A DNA stretch of 64,000 nt, from the NCBI RefSeq assembly GCF_900111905.1, contig NZ_FOKM01000002.1, forward strand, positions 558,001-622,000, given 5' to 3'. Numbering within the stretch: the stretch's first letter is position 1; each line of letters opens with the position of its first letter. Of this stretch, positions 62,176 to 64,000 are shown piece after piece. The translations under genes were made by a program, and so were the position numbers. The stretch is from Rhizobium sp. NFR07. Its GTDB lineage: Bacteria > Pseudomonadota > Alphaproteobacteria > Rhizobiales > Rhizobiaceae. The notes below the pieces were generated by a model. That model was not told where the DNA came from. It was given only the letters and a program-made list of their open reading frames with translations, and did not search any database.

Positions 62176-63810
62176 TTAGGCGTTCCAGTTCGAAGCGCGG
62201 AAGTCCATCGCGAAGGCCGGCGCGGCCTTCCACTTCAGCGACTTCTTCATGCCGGTGAACACGGCGTTCTGGTGCAGGACCTGGTAGACCGGGTCTTCGC
62301 GCTCGGTGATTTCCAGAATGCGGGCAATCGCCTTCTTGCGCAGGTCGCGGTCGGTCGAGGTCTCGAGCACGAGGGAGAGCTTGTTGACCTCCTCGTTCGC
62401 CCAGTCCTTCTTCTGCTGGATTTCGCCGTTGGGCCCGAACTGCACGACCATCGGGGTGATCGGGTCGTTGATCGTGTTGGAGGCGGACCAGTCGCGCACG
62501 CCCTTAACGCCCTGCGGGTCGTGGATCTGCGCCCAGTTTTCCTTCATCTGGATCTCGACGTTGAGGCCGACCTGCTTCCACATCTCGACCATGATCTGCG
62601 CATTGGCAGTCTGGTTGGTGTAGTAATTGTTGAGCAGGCGATATGGGATCGCGTCGCCCTTGTAGTTCGCCTCGGCGAGCAGCTTCTTGGCCAGTTCCGG
62701 ATCGAATTCCGGTGCCGTCCAGCCGTCGATGAACATGTTCGAGGTCTTGAAGGATTCGAACTGCAGGCCGGCGGGAACCGCGGTCTGGCCGGCCCAGAGA
62801 GCCTCGACGATCGCCTGGCGGTCGATCGAATGGGTCATGGCGCGGCGAACCAGCGGGTTGGCGAGGATCTCGTTCTGGGTGTTGAATACCGAGACGCGGT
62901 GGTTCCAGATGGTCGAGCTCTGGATTTCGAGGCCTGGAGCGTTCTGGATGGCCGAGATCTGGTCCGGCGGCAGGTCGCAGGCGAAGTCGTATTCGCCGGA
63001 CAGCAGGCCGTTGACGCGGGAAGCCACTTCCGGAACTTCGAGGAAACGGATTTCCTGCAGCGGCGGGCGTCCACCCCAGTATTCGTCGTGGGCGACGAGC
63101 GTCAGCGAGACGTCCGGCTTGAATTCGCCGACCATGTAGGGGCCGGTGGTGATCGGCTTGCGGGCCCAATCCATGTAGCTCTTGGCTTCGTCCCAGGCGC
63201 GACGGCTGGTGATCTGGCTGCCGCCGGAATAGAGGCGGCCTTCGAGCGTCACGTCCGGCGTCGTATTGTGGAAGCGGACGGTGTACTTGTCTACGGCTTC
63301 CACACCGGCAAGTGCCGGCCACAGGCGACGGCCGACGCCCGGAACGATCGCCGGCAGTTCCTTGACGGTGGCCGGCTTGTTGTCGGCTTCGAAGATCGTC
63401 TTGCCGCCGGCCGGTTCGGTATTGCCGAACACGCGTTCCTTGGAGAAGGAGAAGACGACGTCTTCAGCCGTCATCTCGTCGCCATTGTGGAACTTCACGC
63501 CTTCGCGCAGCTTCAGTTCCAGCGTCTTGTCGTCGATGCGCTTCCATTCGGTGGCGAGACCCGGAACCGGACCCTGGTTGCCCATCCAGTCGCGGTTGAT
63601 CAGGCCTTCCCAGAGGTTCGGGTAGAAGATGCGTTCGCCGACGTTCGACTGCTCGTTCCAGATGTCGAGCGTGTTGTTGTTGGTGATCTTCTGGACCGCG
63701 ATGGTGATCGACGGGCGGGCGCCCTGGGAAAACGACATGCGCGGCAGAATGATGCTGCCAGCTGCGGCCGACATCAGGCCCAGCGCATGGCGACGGTTGA
63801 TGGATAGCAT
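62176..63810 (-). CDS. ABC transporter substrate-binding protein (family 5)
   Basis: A 544-residue periplasmic solute receptor of the dipeptide/opine/nickel class. The N-terminus NRRHALGLMSAAAGSIILP contains a twin-arginine, so export may use the Tat pathway. Family motifs are LWEGLINRDW, LATEWKRIDDKTLELKLREGVKFHNGDEMTAEDVVFSF (start of the SBP_bac_5 signature region) and PLVRRAMTHSIDRQAIVEAL. It heads the leftward operon that continues with two ATPases, two permeases, a phosphodiesterase and an isomerase-like protein. The ligand is unknown; a phosphodiester-linked sugar or glycerophosphodiester fits the neighbours (inference). The 190 bp upstream, to the window edge, hold no gene or clear promoter. 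Confidence 0.93.
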   Translation of the reverse strand: MLSINRRHALGLMSAAAGSIILPRMSFSQGARPSITIAVQKITNNNTLDIWNEQSNVGERIFYPNLWEGLINRDWMGNQGPVPGLATEWKRIDDKTLELKLREGVKFHNGDEMTAEDVVFSFSKERVFGNTEPAGGKTIFEADNKPATVKELPAIVPGVGRRLWPALAGVEAVDKYTVRFHNTTPDVTLEGRLYSGGSQITSRRAWDEAKSYMDWARKPITTGPYMVGEFKPDVSLTLVAHDEYWGGRPPLQEIRFLEVPEVASRVNGLLSGEYDFACDLPPDQISAIQNAPGLEIQSSTIWNHRVSVFNTQNEILANPLVRRAMTHSIDRQAIVEALWAGQTAVPAGLQFESFKTSNMFIDGWTAPEFDPELAKKLLAEANYKGDAIPYRLLNNYYTNQTANAQIMVEMWKQVGLNVEIQMKENWAQIHDPQGVKGVRDWSASNTINDPITPMVVQFGPNGEIQQKKDWANEEVNKLSLVLETSTDRDLRKKAIARILEITEREDPVYQVLHQNAVFTGMKKSLKWKAAPAFAMDFRASNWNA

Positions 63811-64000
63811 GGATTTCTCCTATAGAGAGCAACGACAATGCAGGTACACGGCGTCGATCGCGAAGGCTTTGTGCCGTCGCGTCAGGCGTCGCATGAAATC
63901 GACAGATGAATTTTCCGTCGGCGGGCTGTGATCGAATAAAGCCGCTTTACCGCCCCGCCGGCTTGGCGTAGCTCTAGGTTACAAATGTTACGCTCATGTG

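Noticed and set aside
62272..63807. 511-codon open frame antisense to the binding-protein gene
   Set aside because: Mirror-frame artefact of a GC-rich gene; the binding protein is certain.
1..64000. CRISPR arrays, insertion sequences, prophage or integrase/att sites
   Set aside because: No spaced direct repeats, transposase or integrase sequence was seen; tRNA genes are intact with no 3' duplications noticed.

Overview
The window is chromosomal DNA of an alphaproteobacterium, almost certainly from the family Rhizobiaceae (Rhizobium / Neorhizobium / Agrobacterium group). The evidence is the rpmH-rnpA-yidC / engB / argB neighbourhood, the ppk2 | phoR-pstSCAB-phoU-phoB block, a GcrA cell-cycle regulator beside argD-argF-hslO-apaG-metZ, a SAM-II riboswitch in front of metZ, clustered GANTC (CcrM) sites, and rhizobial-type intergenic palindromic repeats. 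Coding density is high, base composition is uniformly GC-rich, and I see no phage, insertion sequence or CRISPR array. Assignments rest on reading translated sequence and motifs by eye; no database search was run.

Layout. 0.2-9.1 kb: HAD nucleotidase, DMT transporter, PEP-mutase/isocitrate-lyase-like enzyme, argB, an ECF sigma / anti-sigma / fasciclin set, then engB, yidC, rnpA and rpmH read leftward. 9.1-13.5 kb: a chemoreceptor, an orphan histidine kinase and tRNA-Arg. 13.7-17.3 kb: a frameshifted membrane O-acyltransferase facing away from a GT39-like glycosyltransferase. 17.4-26 kb: a proline-racemase-family enzyme with a Ser/Cys active site, a Sel1-repeat protein, pyrC, a diguanylate cyclase, pyrE, a PfkB sugar kinase, an SMI1/KNR4 protein and pgi. 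26-36.5 kb: a lipoprotein hydrolase, an acyl-CoA ligase, a PRC-barrel protein, then an accessory-looking block (GNAT protein; ACP, adenylating ligase and NadE-like amide ligase in one operon; FAD oxidoreductase; GT21 glycosyltransferase). 36.5-48.1 kb: tRNA-Thr, nitronate monooxygenase, a membrane protein, ppk2 and the complete Pho/Pst signalling and transport operon with a Pho box in front of pstS. 48.1-56.4 kb: PACE efflux protein, gcrA, argD, argF, hslO, apaG, riboswitch-controlled metZ, long dCTP deaminase and tRNA-Gly. 56.4-64 kb: a leftward operon of a dipeptide/opine-type ABC importer followed by a glycerophosphodiesterase and a sugar-phosphate isomerase-like protein.

How the parts work together. 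The 39-48 kb block senses phosphate (PhoR, PhoU, PstSCAB), regulates through PhoB, and lies next to a polyphosphate kinase. The arg genes are split between argB and argD-argF; the argD promoter appears to start directly into a terminator-like hairpin. The metZ leader combines a SAM-II aptamer with overlapping alternative hairpins. The gcrA-argD spacer carries a dense GANTC cluster and a near-consensus CtrA half-site pair. The least explained units are the ACP/ligase/NadE block and the ABC importer plus phosphodiesterase operon, whose gene content resembles agrocinopine uptake and cleavage systems.
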